From CAWELS01 sp964468205 (GTDB lineage Bacteria; Acidobacteriota; Terriglobia; Bryobacterales; Bryobacteraceae): a DNA stretch of 64,000 bases. Location: NCBI GenBank assembly GCA_964468205.1, contig CAYXVG010000039.1, forward strand, positions 6,809-70,808. Reading direction: 5' to 3'. Positions 51,861 through 61,212 of the stretch are shown here, one piece after another (positions within the stretch are counted from its first letter, which is position 1; every line of letters begins with the position of its first letter). The position numbers and the translations under genes were made by a program. The notes beneath the pieces are model-generated. The model was not told where the DNA came from, made no database searches, and was given only the letters and a program-made list of their open reading frames with translations.

Positions 51861-53774
51861 TTACTTGTAACTCCGCACCGTAGGCTTCACGTATTCGAAT
51901 TCGAGCGGCTCTTTGTGCAGCTCGGGTTTCGAGGCTTGTCCGGTATGCTCCCAGGCCGAGACGAAACTGAAGTTCTCATCGTCCCGAACCGCTTCGCCCT
52001 CCTCGGTCTGGTGCTCCTCGCGGAAGTGGCCGCCGCAGGACTCGTCGCGCGTCAGGGCGTCCAGGCACATCAGCTCGCCCAATTCCATGAAGTCGGCGAT
52101 CCGGCCGGCCTTCTCGAGCGATTGATTGAGCATCGCGTTATCGCCGGGCACCCGCAGATCCTGCCAGAACTGCTCGCGCAACTCTGGGATCCGTTCCAGA
52201 GCCTTCCTGAGGCCGGCCTCGGTCCGCGCCATGCCACAGTCATCCCACATGATTTTGCCCAGCTCACGGTGGAAATAGTCCGGCGTTCTGGTCCCGTTGA
52301 TGTCCAGCAATTTAGTGATGATCCCGGTAACGCTGTCGATTGATTCCTGAATCGCCGGGTGATCGCCGCTGACAGGCTCTGGTTTGTACGAGGCAAGATA
52401 GTCGCCGATTGTATAGGGCAGGATGAAGTAGCCGTCGGCCAGGCCTTGCATCAGGGCGCTCGCGCCGAGACGGTTAGCGCCGTGATCGGAGAAGTTGGCC
52501 TCGCCCGCAACAAAGAGTCCGGGAATGGTGCTCATCAGCTTGTAGTCCACCCAGAGACCGCCCATCGTGTAGTGGACCGCGGGGAAGATGCGCATCGGCA
52601 CAGTGTAGGGGTCTTCGCCGGTGATCCGCTCGTACATCTCGAAGAGGTTGCCGTAACGGTCCTCGATCGCCTGCCTGCCTAGCCGGCCGATTGCGTCCGC
52701 GAAGTCGAGATACACGCCGAGCCCGGTGTGCCCCACTCCGCGGCCTTCATCGCAGACGTTTTTCGCCTGCCGGGAAGAGACGTCGCGCGGGGCGAGGTTG
52801 CCGAAGCTCGGGTAGATCCGTTCGAGGAAATAGTCACGATCCTCTTCGGGGATCTCCCCGGGAGGCCGTTTATCGTCAGCCGACTTGGGTACCCAGATAC
52901 GGCCGTCGTTGCGGAGCGATTCGCTCATCAGGGTGAGCTTCGACTGGTACTCGCCCGTGACGGGAATGCAGGTGGGGTGGATCTGCGTGAAGCAGGGATT
53001 GGCAAAGAAGGCGCCCCGTTTGTAACAGCGCCAGACCGCCGTCCCGTTACACCCCTTGGCATTCGTCGAGAGGTAGAACACATTGCCGTAACCGCCGGTG
53101 GCGATGATCACAACGTGGGCCAGGTGCGCCTCGATATCGCCGGTCTCCATGTTTCGCGTTACGATGCCCCGCGCCTTACCGTCGATCACGATCACATCGA
53201 GCATCTCGTGGCGCGAATACATCTTCACCTTCCCCAGGCCCACTTGCCGCTGCAGCGCCTGGTAGGCCCCGAGAAGCAGTTGCTGCCCGGTCTGGCCGCG
53301 GGCGTAGAAAGTGCGCGACACCTGGGCGCCGCCAAAGGACCGGTTCGCCAGCGTCCCGCCGTATTCCCGCGCGAAGGGAACGCCGGCCGCAACGCACTGG
53401 TCAATGATGGCGCCGCTCACCTCCGCCAGCCGGTAGACGTTCGATTCGCGCGACCGGAAGTCGCCACCCTTTACCGTGTCATAGAAGAGGCGGAAGGTGC
53501 TGTCGCCATCGTTCTGATAGTTCTTCGAAGCGTTAATTCCGCCCTGGGCCGCAATCGAATGCGCGCGCCGGGGGCTGTCCTGATAGCAGAAGCACTTGAC
53601 GTTGTAGCCCAACTCCGCCAGCGACGCCGCGCCCGCACCGCCCGCCAGACCCGAGCCCACCACAATCACGTCGAACTTCCTCTTGTTCGCCGGGTTGACG
53701 AGCTTCATATCGAACCGGCACTTTTCCCATCTCTGCTCAATTGGCCCGGAAGGAATCTTCGCATCTAATGTCAT
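51861..53774 (-). CDS. sdhA: Succinate dehydrogenase flavoprotein subunit
   Basis: SdhA oxidises succinate to fumarate with covalently bound FAD. The dinucleotide motif VIVVGSGLAGGAGAASLAEL is near the N-terminus, the FAD-linked histidine is in RRAHSIAAQGGINAS and the active-site arginine is in DHGANRLGASALMQGL. At 637 residues it is longer than E. coli SdhA, in line with the type B quinone-reducing or quinol-oxidising group. The order C-A-B on the minus strand and the five-helix cytochrome subunit support this. It may act as a fumarate reductase under some conditions. Confidence 0.97.
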   Translation of the reverse strand: MTLDAKIPSGPIEQRWEKCRFDMKLVNPANKRKFDVIVVGSGLAGGAGAASLAELGYNVKCFCYQDSPRRAHSIAAQGGINASKNYQNDGDSTFRLFYDTVKGGDFRSRESNVYRLAEVSGAIIDQCVAAGVPFAREYGGTLANRSFGGAQVSRTFYARGQTGQQLLLGAYQALQRQVGLGKVKMYSRHEMLDVIVIDGKARGIVTRNMETGDIEAHLAHVVIIATGGYGNVFYLSTNAKGCNGTAVWRCYKRGAFFANPCFTQIHPTCIPVTGEYQSKLTLMSESLRNDGRIWVPKSADDKRPPGEIPEEDRDYFLERIYPSFGNLAPRDVSSRQAKNVCDEGRGVGHTGLGVYLDFADAIGRLGRQAIEDRYGNLFEMYERITGEDPYTVPMRIFPAVHYTMGGLWVDYKLMSTIPGLFVAGEANFSDHGANRLGASALMQGLADGYFILPYTIGDYLASYKPEPVSGDHPAIQESIDSVTGIITKLLDINGTRTPDYFHRELGKIMWDDCGMARTEAGLRKALERIPELREQFWQDLRVPGDNAMLNQSLEKAGRIADFMELGELMCLDALTRDESCGGHFREEHQTEEGEAVRDDENFSFVSAWEHTGQASKPELHKEPLEFEYVKPTVRSYK

Positions 53775-53792
53775 AACTCGTCTCCAAGAGGA

Positions 53793-54488
53793 TTAGCTCA
53801 CGATCCCCAGCATCACTGACAACGGGATCGAGATATTGCCCACACATATGATTAGCGTCGCCCAGAAGGCGAAATGCTTGATGATTGGCATGTACTTTGG
53901 GTGGTTCACCCCCACCGACTGGAACATGCTCCACACGCCGTGCGAAAGGTGATAGCCGAGCACCACCATCGAAAAGATGTAGATCAGCGATGCCGGCCAG
54001 AAGCTGAATCCTTTCACCACGTTTGCGTAGACGTCGATGTGACCGTCTTCGAGCAGCGACAGGCCCCCTGCGAGGGCGTGGCCGGTGGTGAAGTGCAGGA
54101 GGTGATAAATGATAAAACCCGCCAGAATCGGACCGCTGACGATCATCGTCCGCGACGCGAAGCTGGCCTGCACCCAGCCTTGTTTCACGTACCGCGTGGG
54201 CCGCGCGCGGCGATTCATCAACCAGAGCTGCACCGCGGACACAAGATGAATCACGACGGTCGCCAGCAGAAACAGGCGAATCGCCCACAACACTGGGCCC
54301 AGACTTCGCAGCTTGGCTCCGTAGGCATTCAATTGATCCGCGCCAATGTATATCTGAAGGTTCCCCAGCATATGCCCGATCACGAAGAGAAAGAGTATGC
54401 AGCCGGTGACGGCCATGACAACTTTCTTTCCGAGGGAGGCTTCGTAAAATTTGATCGTGCGAGAAAAGGTAGTCGCGGCAGCACTCAT
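53793..54488 (-). CDS. sdhC: Succinate dehydrogenase cytochrome b subunit
   Basis: The membrane anchor of the complex, 231 residues with five hydrophobic segments (VVMAVTGCILFLFVIGHMLG; AIRLFLLATVVIHLVSAV; GPILAGFIIYHLLHFT; IYIFSMVVLGYHLSHG; WATLIICVGNISIPLSVMLG). Histidines inside these segments, such as in VIGHMLGNLQ, IHLVSA, YHLLHF and YHLSHG, are candidate heme ligands for two b hemes. This matches the single-subunit type B anchor. First gene of sdhCAB, with 18 bases before sdhA. Confidence 0.94.
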   Translation of the reverse strand: MSAAATTFSRTIKFYEASLGKKVVMAVTGCILFLFVIGHMLGNLQIYIGADQLNAYGAKLRSLGPVLWAIRLFLLATVVIHLVSAVQLWLMNRRARPTRYVKQGWVQASFASRTMIVSGPILAGFIIYHLLHFTTGHALAGGLSLLEDGHIDVYANVVKGFSFWPASLIYIFSMVVLGYHLSHGVWSMFQSVGVNHPKYMPIIKHFAFWATLIICVGNISIPLSVMLGIVS

Positions 54489-54596
54489 AAAACAGGTCCT
54501 CGTATTGGATTCGCCGTCCCGGCGCCTGGGGAATCAGCAACTCCCGATCTGGTCGAACGGCTCCACCCTTAAGCCATAAGATGCTATCAGAGATTG

Positions 54597-54619
54597 AACC
54601 GGGAGAAAACTACCCGGTT
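54597..54619. other. Short hairpin in the sdh leader region
   Basis: AACCGGG at 54597-54603 pairs with CCCGGTT at 54613-54619 around a nine-base loop. It lies in the 217-base gap between the glycosyltransferase stop and sdhC. There is no T-run after it, so it is probably not a terminator. It may simply be a leader structure. Confidence 0.35.
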
Positions 54620-54705
54620 GGCCGATGTAAATCCGTACCCGCGCGCGACGCTCGCTCGGGGGGACCGATCTACAGATTGCGCCGCATTAAAAGAGCGGCT
54701 GCCCG

Positions 54706-56397
54706 TCAGCTTCCCGAAGCGAAGCTGGAGGGGTTCCCATTCTTCACAAAACGGTAGATCTCGAAGGTGGGCCGGCCATGACGGTCAGCCACCACCTCGA
54801 GCAGTTCCCGTTGCCAGCCATTTTCCGCGGCCCATTGCCGGACCAGTGTGCGGGCCCGCGGGAAGTGATCCTTTCCGCCCGTGTACGCCACGAACAGCGA
54901 TTCCGGGTGAGAGACCCGCTTGAGTATCTGTTCCTTCTCGAACTCGTCCAGTTCCTGCCGGCTAAACGGTTCAATCGCGTTGCCGAGCGGGATCCGGTCC
55001 ATCAGGAGCAGGCGGAGGGTATCACCCATGCCCCAGTCAGCAGCGTAGACGATTCGAGGCCGGCGATGTTCGAGCGACTCCGCCAGCGGGTAACAGGCGT
55101 CGGTCCACATTGGCCCAGGCCCGCGCCGGATCAACCCAGTAAAATACTCGTTCATTACCATTATATTCGAGTAGACGGTCAGCGCCAGAGCCGCGGCCAG
55201 CGCCCAGCGGGCCGGGCGCGGCGCGATCTCTATCGCCGAAGCCAGTGAAATGGCGATAAAGCCGATGACATGGGGCCAGATCAGAACGGCGTGATGGGCG
55301 CTGCCCCCCGCGCCGTCGGTGAGCATCATCTGCAGCCAGGCGACCCCGGCGCTGAGCAGAAGAAACAGGAGGACACGGAAGCGGCCAGTCTTGATACTGA
55401 GAGGGGAGAGAGCCAGGGCCAGCAGCAGCAGGTACGGTACGAAGCCTTTGACCGGGTGGCCCACCAGGTCGCTGAGCCATAGATGAACTTGTTCGCGAGG
55501 GGAGATTCGGGGCTGCTTGAGGGGTTCGGAAGCGTAGTCGACCAAGAAGCCGGCCATCACGTAGCCTTCGAGGGTGTAGAGGAGCACGGCAGAATTCTGG
55601 TCCCACTCGCTGAGCGAATAGCTCTTGCCCTGGAAGGTGGAGAAGCCGTTCTGAAGGTTGTAATACAGGAACGGGGAAGCGCCAAGCATAAAGCAGAGCC
55701 CGGCTACGGCGGCGTGCCGGAGAGTGATGAGCCGCCGGATCTCCCGCCAGTAGAGCAAGCCCCCGGCGAGGACAATTCCCGAGAACATCCACAGGAACAG
55801 AGCCTTGTCCCACAGCGCGAGGCCCCAGCAGAAGAAGGCTCCCGCGAGGGCGGGTTCGGCGGCGGAATCGCGAAATCTAAGAATCAACAGGAGCCCCGCC
55901 AGGGTGAGCGTGAGTTGTAGTGCGACCGGCCCCCAATCCAGAGTGGTAGTGAGCAGATAGGTGGTATCCGAGGCCATCAGCAAAACACCGGCCAGGGCGG
56001 CCGTGCGCCCGCCGATCCGGTTCAGGTAGCGGAACAGCAGCCAAAGACCGAACGCCCCCAACAGCAAAACGGGAAGACGCAGAGACCAGGGCGAGGCGTT
56101 GAAGATCCCAAAGATCGGGGTATAGAGCCACGCCTTCAGCCCTCCGAGATAGCTCATCAGCATCAGTACCACCGGCTGGCCGAAGACTTCCATGTGCTCG
56201 GCCATGGCCGCGGGAGCGAAGACGCCGCTGGCGAACAGGGCCTCGTCCGTCTCGATTCCCGGGTAGGGGATAATGAGCGCTCCCACCAGAACGAAGTATC
56301 CCAGACACACGGCCACGAGGATCGCCGGTGCGTTGCGGCGACGGGTATCACTGACACTATCTGGCATTATGCTGGGATCCGCATCTGCTTTCCGCAC
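54706..56397 (-). CDS. GT39/PMT-like membrane glycosyltransferase
   Basis: A 563-residue integral membrane protein of the GT-C fold. About ten membrane segments follow a short charged N-terminus; the first luminal loop has the acidic motif GIETDEALFA, typical of the catalytic Asp/Glu of this fold. VLLMASDTTYLL and LDWGPVALQLTL lie in the second loop. Such enzymes use polyprenyl-phosphate sugars to modify lipids, glycans or proteins outside. The GTG start overlaps the DinB-like stop by one base (TAGTG), so they are coupled. GDP-mannose from manC at the window start could feed such a pathway. Confidence 0.85.
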   Translation of the reverse strand: MRKADADPSIMPDSVSDTRRRNAPAILVAVCLGYFVLVGALIIPYPGIETDEALFASGVFAPAAMAEHMEVFGQPVVLMLMSYLGGLKAWLYTPIFGIFNASPWSLRLPVLLLGAFGLWLLFRYLNRIGGRTAALAGVLLMASDTTYLLTTTLDWGPVALQLTLTLAGLLLILRFRDSAAEPALAGAFFCWGLALWDKALFLWMFSGIVLAGGLLYWREIRRLITLRHAAVAGLCFMLGASPFLYYNLQNGFSTFQGKSYSLSEWDQNSAVLLYTLEGYVMAGFLVDYASEPLKQPRISPREQVHLWLSDLVGHPVKGFVPYLLLLALALSPLSIKTGRFRVLLFLLLSAGVAWLQMMLTDGAGGSAHHAVLIWPHVIGFIAISLASAIEIAPRPARWALAAALALTVYSNIMVMNEYFTGLIRRGPGPMWTDACYPLAESLEHRRPRIVYAADWGMGDTLRLLLMDRIPLGNAIEPFSRQELDEFEKEQILKRVSHPESLFVAYTGGKDHFPRARTLVRQWAAENGWQRELLEVVADRHGRPTFEIYRFVKNGNPSSFASGS

Positions 56398-56918
56398 TAA
56401 GGCGTTTTGACGCCTTGCCCTCCGCCCTGGCCGAGGTGCGAGTAGTAGCCGAGGTCTTGCCGCGTCATCTGCTTTGTAGCGTAGAGTATCTGGCCGGTGT
56501 GCTGGGCGAAATGCTCGACGACGTGGTAGACGGCCTCGAGCACGGAGACGTCGTACCCCTGCACGTTGACGGTTTCCCGCAGGCGCCCAGCGTCCAAGCC
56601 CTCAATCGTCTCGACGGCTTCGGCGACGGCCCCTTTCAATCGCTCCCGCAATTCGCCGGCCTGAATGTCGCCGCGGGCGCGAAACTCCCGGTCGCGGACC
56701 CGGATGTCCGGCTTGCCGGCGATCCCGGCGCCCACCCACTGCCGGAGGTTCCCGCAGAGGTGCAACACCAGATTCCCGGTGGCGTTTTCGGCGTCCGATC
56801 CGCGCGCCCAGATCTGTTCGTAGCTCAGGCGTCCCAGACAGTCCTCGATACGGCCTGCCAGTTGCCGCAGCTTAGCCGCCGAGAACCCTGTGAAAAGTTC
56901 GTGAAGTTCCCCATCCAT
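56397..56918 (-). CDS. DinB/DUF1572-like protein
   Basis: A 173-residue four-helix protein. Three histidines fit the DinB metal site: H53 in NLVLHLCGNLRQW, and H136 with H140 in YHVVEHFAQHTGQI. DinB-like proteins include metal-dependent thiol transferases. The start is placed at the ATG at 56918; an upstream frame from 56960 would overlap the promoter of the divergent gene. Its stop codon overlaps the glycosyltransferase start. Confidence 0.82.
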   Translation of the reverse strand: MDGELHELFTGFSAAKLRQLAGRIEDCLGRLSYEQIWARGSDAENATGNLVLHLCGNLRQWVGAGIAGKPDIRVRDREFRARGDIQAGELRERLKGAVAEAVETIEGLDAGRLRETVNVQGYDVSVLEAVYHVVEHFAQHTGQILYATKQMTRQDLGYYSHLGQGGGQGVKTP

Positions 56919-56965
56919 ACTCAAGAAAATAGCGCCTTTCCGCCCGCCGTGCCATCTCAAGGACC

Positions 56966-57616
56966 GTGCGAGCTTTTCTTGTCATAGCGGTTGTTGCATT
57001 TTTCTCGCTTTCCGCCCCAGCCCAGACCAGTCCGGCCGTTCCCTCCTCGTCGATCACCCGCCCGCAGCCGGGCCAGACCCGCGTTGCGCGCGAGTGGACG
57101 GCCAAGGACCGGTGGAACTACTACCTCGAAGAGAATTTCGCGAGTCCCGGGGCTTTCTTCCGGGCGGCGGGACCGGCGCTGGGGGCACAGATGTCCGACA
57201 CTCCGCCGGAATGGGGCCAAGGCATGGACGCCTATGGGAAGAGACTCGCGGACCAATTCGCCGTCCGGACGATCGAGGGTACGATCCGGCACGGAGCGGC
57301 GGCCGCTCTCGATATCGACCCAAAGTATCGTCCCTGCGATTGCACCGGGTTCTTTCCCCGCTTCGGCTACGCGCTCCTGTCTAATGTGATCACCTACAAG
57401 ACCGGCGGCAGCCGCACTTTCAACGCCCCCAACGCCGCCGCCGTATACGGTTCGAGTTTCAGCGCCCTCGCCTGGTACCCGTCGCGATACTCTTACAAGG
57501 ACGCTTTCCGGGAAGGATCCCAGAGTTTCGTCTTCGCCGGATCCTTCAACTTGTTCCGGGAATTCTGGCCGGAGATTCGCAGGGTGGTTCCGTTTGCGAG
57601 GCGCGACAGGAAGTAG
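56966..57616 (+). CDS. Secreted protein of unknown function
   Basis: A 216-residue protein with a signal peptide (MRAFLVIAVVAFFSLSAPAQ). The mature part has RWNYYLEENFASPGAFFRA, a helical MDAYGKRLADQFAVRTIEGT and YRPCDCTGFFPRFGYALL with the only two cysteines, then a Gly/Ala/Ser-rich end with several aromatic residues. I do not recognise a named family, though proteins of this pattern seem common in acidobacteria. Divergent from the DinB-like gene. Function unknown; a periplasmic or outer-membrane location is likely. Confidence 0.75.
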   Translation: MRAFLVIAVVAFFSLSAPAQTSPAVPSSSITRPQPGQTRVAREWTAKDRWNYYLEENFASPGAFFRAAGPALGAQMSDTPPEWGQGMDAYGKRLADQFAVRTIEGTIRHGAAAALDIDPKYRPCDCTGFFPRFGYALLSNVITYKTGGSRTFNAPNAAAVYGSSFSALAWYPSRYSYKDAFREGSQSFVFAGSFNLFREFWPEIRRVVPFARRDRK

Positions 57617-57688
57617 CGGGTCACGAAGGAACACGAAAACTTCGATCGCTTCTATCTGGCCTCGTAAGTCGTTTTTCGCCGCCTCTCC

Positions 57689-59059
57689 TTAAAGCACCTG
57701 TTCATTCCAGTTTTCGAGGATCTCCTTCACTTTGGCTGTAAACTGATCGGCCACGGCTCCGTCGATGAGGCGGTGGTCAAAGGTGAGGGAGAGATAGCAC
57801 ACGGAGCGGATGGCAATGGCGTCATCGGGTGTTACCACCGGCTCCCGGGTCACGGCGCCCACCCCGAGAATCCCCGCATTCGGCTGGTTGATCACCGGGG
57901 TGGCGAAGAGGCTTCCGAAGCTGCCGAAATTCGTGATTGAGAAAGTGCTGCCAGCGATCTCTTCCGGCTTGAGTTGCCGGGAGCGGGCGCGGCCGGCGAG
58001 ATCCACAATCGAGTGCTGCAGGCCGACGATGGAAAGCGCCTCCGCATTCCGGATCACGGGCACGATGAGGCCGTTGTCGAGAGCCACAGCGATACCGATG
58101 TTGATTTCGTTGTGGTAGATGATATTTGTCCCATCGATCGACGCGTTGACGACGGGGAACTCGCGCAGCGCCTGTGAGGCCGCGCGCGCAACAAAAGGCA
58201 GGAACGTGAGCGAGTATCCGTAGCGCTCTTTGAACTTCCCCTTGAAAGCGTTCCGCATCTTCGCGATGGCTGTCATGTCGACCCGGTGCACCGTGGTGAC
58301 GTGAGCCGAGGTCTGTTTGGAGAAGACCATGTGCTCGGCAATTTTCTGCCGCATGGTGCTCATGGGCTCGACGCGCTTCTTGGCTTCTCCGGCCGGGGGC
58401 AGCCGTCCCGGCTCGGCGGATGGCGCGGGAGCAGGAGCAGGCGGCGCTGGAGCCGCGGCGGGCGCAGCCGCGGCGCTTTCGCGGGAAGCGAGGTAGGCTT
58501 CGACGTCGTGTTTCGTAATCCGTCCGCCGGCGCCGGAGCCCTTCACCTGGGTTAGGTCGATGTCTTGCTCGCGGGCCATGCGGCGGACTAGAGGCGAGAT
58601 GGGTCCCTTGACGGCCGCGGCGGATGACGGCGCCGCGGCCGCGCGCTCTGGCGGAGTTGGCTCGGGAACTCCAGCCGACTCCTCCGGCTCGATTGAAGGG
58701 GTGGCCTTCGGCTCCTCTTCCGGTTCCGGCTCCTCTTCGGCCTTGGCCTCCTCCTCGGGCGGCCCCTCCGGAGCCTTTTCCTTGCTCTCGGCAGCGGGAG
58801 CCGCCTCGCCGGCGCCGTCTCCACCCTCGTCGATCTTCGCGACGACAGTGTTGATCTCCACGGTGTCGCCTTCCTGGACGAGCACCTCCTTCAGCACGCC
58901 GGCAGCGGGTGACGGAATTTCGGTATCCACCTTGTCGGTGGAAATCTCGAATAGCGGCTCGTCCCGTTCGACTTTGTCACCGGCGTTCTTGAGCCATTTC
59001 GTGAGGGTTCCCTCGGTGATGCTTTCACCCATCTGCGGCATTACGACGTCAGTCATCAA
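57689..59059 (-). CDS. 2-oxoacid dehydrogenase E2 acyltransferase
   Basis: The E2 core of a 2-oxoacid dehydrogenase complex, 456 residues. The lipoyl domain is at 1-78 with the lipoylated K43 in STDKVDTEI. An Ala/Pro/Glu-rich linker follows, then the E3/E1-binding domain near 150-190 (SPLVRRMAREQDIDLTQVKG) and a second Ala/Pro linker. The catalytic domain ends with LTFDHRLIDGAVADQF, with the active-site histidine and aspartate. Whether it serves 2-oxoglutarate, pyruvate or branched-chain substrates is not clear because no E1 gene is nearby. It overlaps lipB by four bases. Confidence 0.93.
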   Translation of the reverse strand: MMTDVVMPQMGESITEGTLTKWLKNAGDKVERDEPLFEISTDKVDTEIPSPAAGVLKEVLVQEGDTVEINTVVAKIDEGGDGAGEAAPAAESKEKAPEGPPEEEAKAEEEPEPEEEPKATPSIEPEESAGVPEPTPPERAAAAPSSAAAVKGPISPLVRRMAREQDIDLTQVKGSGAGGRITKHDVEAYLASRESAAAAPAAAPAPPAPAPAPSAEPGRLPPAGEAKKRVEPMSTMRQKIAEHMVFSKQTSAHVTTVHRVDMTAIAKMRNAFKGKFKERYGYSLTFLPFVARAASQALREFPVVNASIDGTNIIYHNEINIGIAVALDNGLIVPVIRNAEALSIVGLQHSIVDLAGRARSRQLKPEEIAGSTFSITNFGSFGSLFATPVINQPNAGILGVGAVTREPVVTPDDAIAIRSVCYLSLTFDHRLIDGAVADQFTAKVKEILENWNEQVL

Positions 59060-59715
59060 ACACTCTCCGTTGCTAAGATCTCGCAGTCAAAGACGCGGCC
59101 GAAGTTGCGCGCGAGCGCAGCCACCACGTCGCTCCGGGAAGCCTGGCTCCCCTCCTTGCGCATGGACGTGAGGGGCTTCCGCAGCCCGCACGGCACTATG
59201 TATTGAAAGTAACTCAGATCCGTGTCCAGGTTCAGCGCGAATCCGTGCGAAGTGACCCAGCGGCTCAGATGCACGCCGATGGCGGCGATCTTCGCCCCGT
59301 TCACCCAAACGCCGGTGGTTCCCTTCCCGGGCAGCCGCCCGGCAGCGATTCCAAACCCGGCCAGCGTGTCGATCAACGTCTGCTCGACGCCGCGGACGTA
59401 GGCCATCACGTCGCGTTTCCACTGTTTCAGATCGAGAATGGGATAGCCCACGATCTGTCCCGGCCCGTGGTAGGTGACATCTCCGCCACGGTTGGTCTCA
59501 AAGAAGGCGATGCCGGCGCGCGCCATCACCTCCGGGCTAGCGAGCAGGTTCTCGTTGCGCCCGTTCCGCCCCATGGTGATGACGTGCGGGTGCTCGACGA
59601 TGAGAAGCTGGTCCGGAATGCGGTCCTGTTTGCGTTGAGAGACGAGTTCCCGCTGCAGCTCCCAGGCCGCGTCCCATCGCATGAAACCCAGATCGCGAAA
59701 ATCGCACTCACGCAT
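59056..59715 (-). CDS. lipB: Octanoyltransferase LipB
   Basis: LipB moves octanoate from acyl carrier protein to lipoyl domains, the first step of lipoate assembly. RGGDVTYHGPGQIVGYPI at residues 77-94, the catalytic lysine K142 in NGAKIAAIGVH and the nucleophile C176 in YIVPCGL are present. The 219-residue length is typical. It overlaps both the E2 gene (four bases) and the lpd gene (eight bases), so the three products are likely made together: the enzyme, its substrate domain and its partner. Confidence 0.95.
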   Translation of the reverse strand: MRECDFRDLGFMRWDAAWELQRELVSQRKQDRIPDQLLIVEHPHVITMGRNGRNENLLASPEVMARAGIAFFETNRGGDVTYHGPGQIVGYPILDLKQWKRDVMAYVRGVEQTLIDTLAGFGIAAGRLPGKGTTGVWVNGAKIAAIGVHLSRWVTSHGFALNLDTDLSYFQYIVPCGLRKPLTSMRKEGSQASRSDVVAALARNFGRVFDCEILATESV

Positions 59716-61102
59716 TGATTGCTAGCCCGTAGACGGCGTTGAAGGCTTCGCCGACAGCTTCATAGAGGGTGGGATGAGCATGAATCGTGCTCATCATCAC
59801 CTCCACGGTGGACTCGGATTCCATGGCCGCGACCGCCTCGGCCACCAGTTCGTAGCCGTGGGGGCCGATGACGTGAACGCCCAGGATTTCGCCGTACTTC
59901 TCGTCGGCCACGACTTTGACAAACCCCTCATGGTGACCGGCAATCGAAGCCTTGCTATTGGCCATGAACGGGAACTTACCCACTTTCACCTCAAATCCAT
60001 CGGCCTTCGCCTGCGCCTCGGTGAGGCCGACGCTTCCGATGCCCGGTTCGCAGTAGGTGACGCCCGGGATGCGGTTCCGGTTGACCGGTTTCACTTCTTT
60101 TCCGGCGATGGTTCCGATGGCGACCATGCCTTCCATGGTGGCAACGTGCGCGAGTTGCGGCGTGCCCGCCACAATGTCGCCGATGGCGTAGACATTCGGC
60201 TCAGAGGTCCGCTGGCGCTCGTCGACATTGATGAAGCCACGGTCCGTCTCCACGGCGGTGTTTTCGAGACCGATGTTTTCGGTGTTCGGCGCGCGCCCGA
60301 CGGCCACCAGCAGGCAATCACCCTTCATTTTTTCGGTTTTGCCGTTGGCGAGTGTGACTGTCATTTCCACACCCTTCGATGTCTTCTTGATGTCGCTGGC
60401 CGTGGCTCCCGGCTCGCAGCGAATACCGGTCTTCTTGAAGTACCGCTGGAGTTCCTTGGAGACTTCCTCATCCTCCACCGGCACCAGCCGGGGGAGCATC
60501 TCGATGATGGTGACCTCACTGCCGAAACGATTGAAAATAGACGCGAATTCGACGCCCACGGCGCCGGCTCCGACGATGAGCAGCCTCTTCGGCACCTGCT
60601 CGAGGTCGAGGATCTCGATGTTGGTGAGGATGCGCTTCGGATCGGGCTCCAGCCCCGGCAGCATCCGCGCGGTGGAGCCGGTGGCGATGACGACGTTCTT
60701 CGCTTCCACGGTCTCGGATTTGCCGTCGCTTGACACCTCTATCTTGCCGCCGCCCAGCAACTTACCATAACCTCTGAGGACGTCGACCTTGTTCTTCTTC
60801 ATGAGGAACCCGACGCCTTTAGCGTGCTTGTCCACAATTCCCTGCTTCCGCTTAAGAACGATGGGCAGATCGAGCTTCGGGTTCTCGCAGTGGATGCCCT
60901 CTTGGTCAGAGTGCTTGAAGAAGTTCCAAACCTCGGCTGTATGAAGGAGCGCCTTGGTGGGAATACACCCCACGTGGAGGCACGTTCCGCCCAATTTCGG
61001 ATCCTTCTCGATGAGCGCCGTCTTTAATCCGTATTGTCCCGCGCGCACCGCGGCGGAGTAGCCGCCCGGCCCGCTCCCGATTACCACGACATCGTAAGCC
61101 AT
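59708..61102 (-). CDS. lpdA: Dihydrolipoamide dehydrogenase
   Basis: The E3 flavoenzyme, 464 residues. The FAD motif is VVVIGSGPGGYSAAV at residues 5-19 and the redox cysteines are C41 and C46 in GGTCLHVGCIPTK. The NAD-binding motif VGAGAVGVEFA and the end MMSTIHAHPTLYEAVGEAF complete it. The start is placed at the ATG at 61102, because TAGAAT at 61110-61115 lies seven bases before it and overlaps the alternative ATG at 61111. First gene of the lpd-lipB-E2 unit. Confidence 0.95.
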   Translation of the reverse strand: MAYDVVVIGSGPGGYSAAVRAGQYGLKTALIEKDPKLGGTCLHVGCIPTKALLHTAEVWNFFKHSDQEGIHCENPKLDLPIVLKRKQGIVDKHAKGVGFLMKKNKVDVLRGYGKLLGGGKIEVSSDGKSETVEAKNVVIATGSTARMLPGLEPDPKRILTNIEILDLEQVPKRLLIVGAGAVGVEFASIFNRFGSEVTIIEMLPRLVPVEDEEVSKELQRYFKKTGIRCEPGATASDIKKTSKGVEMTVTLANGKTEKMKGDCLLVAVGRAPNTENIGLENTAVETDRGFINVDERQRTSEPNVYAIGDIVAGTPQLAHVATMEGMVAIGTIAGKEVKPVNRNRIPGVTYCEPGIGSVGLTEAQAKADGFEVKVGKFPFMANSKASIAGHHEGFVKVVADEKYGEILGVHVIGPHGYELVAEAVAAMESESTVEVMMSTIHAHPTLYEAVGEAFNAVYGLAINA

Positions 61103-61109
61103 TGGCCCC

Positions 61110-61115
61110 ATTCTA
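61110..61115 (-). promoter_or_regulatory. Possible -10 element that decides the lpd start
   Basis: On the minus strand TAGAAT ends seven bases before the ATG at 61102. The ATG at 61111 lies partly inside the hexamer, so it would not be transcribed. The start at 61102 is therefore preferred. Confidence 0.45.
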
Positions 61116-61212
61116 CCATTCGGTTGTTCGCTTTTCCGTGCTCCCGGAGGATCAAACTGCCTGATTTGAAGCCTTTGAGACGGCCGGTGCGTCAGAATGG
61201 ATAGAGCTTAGA

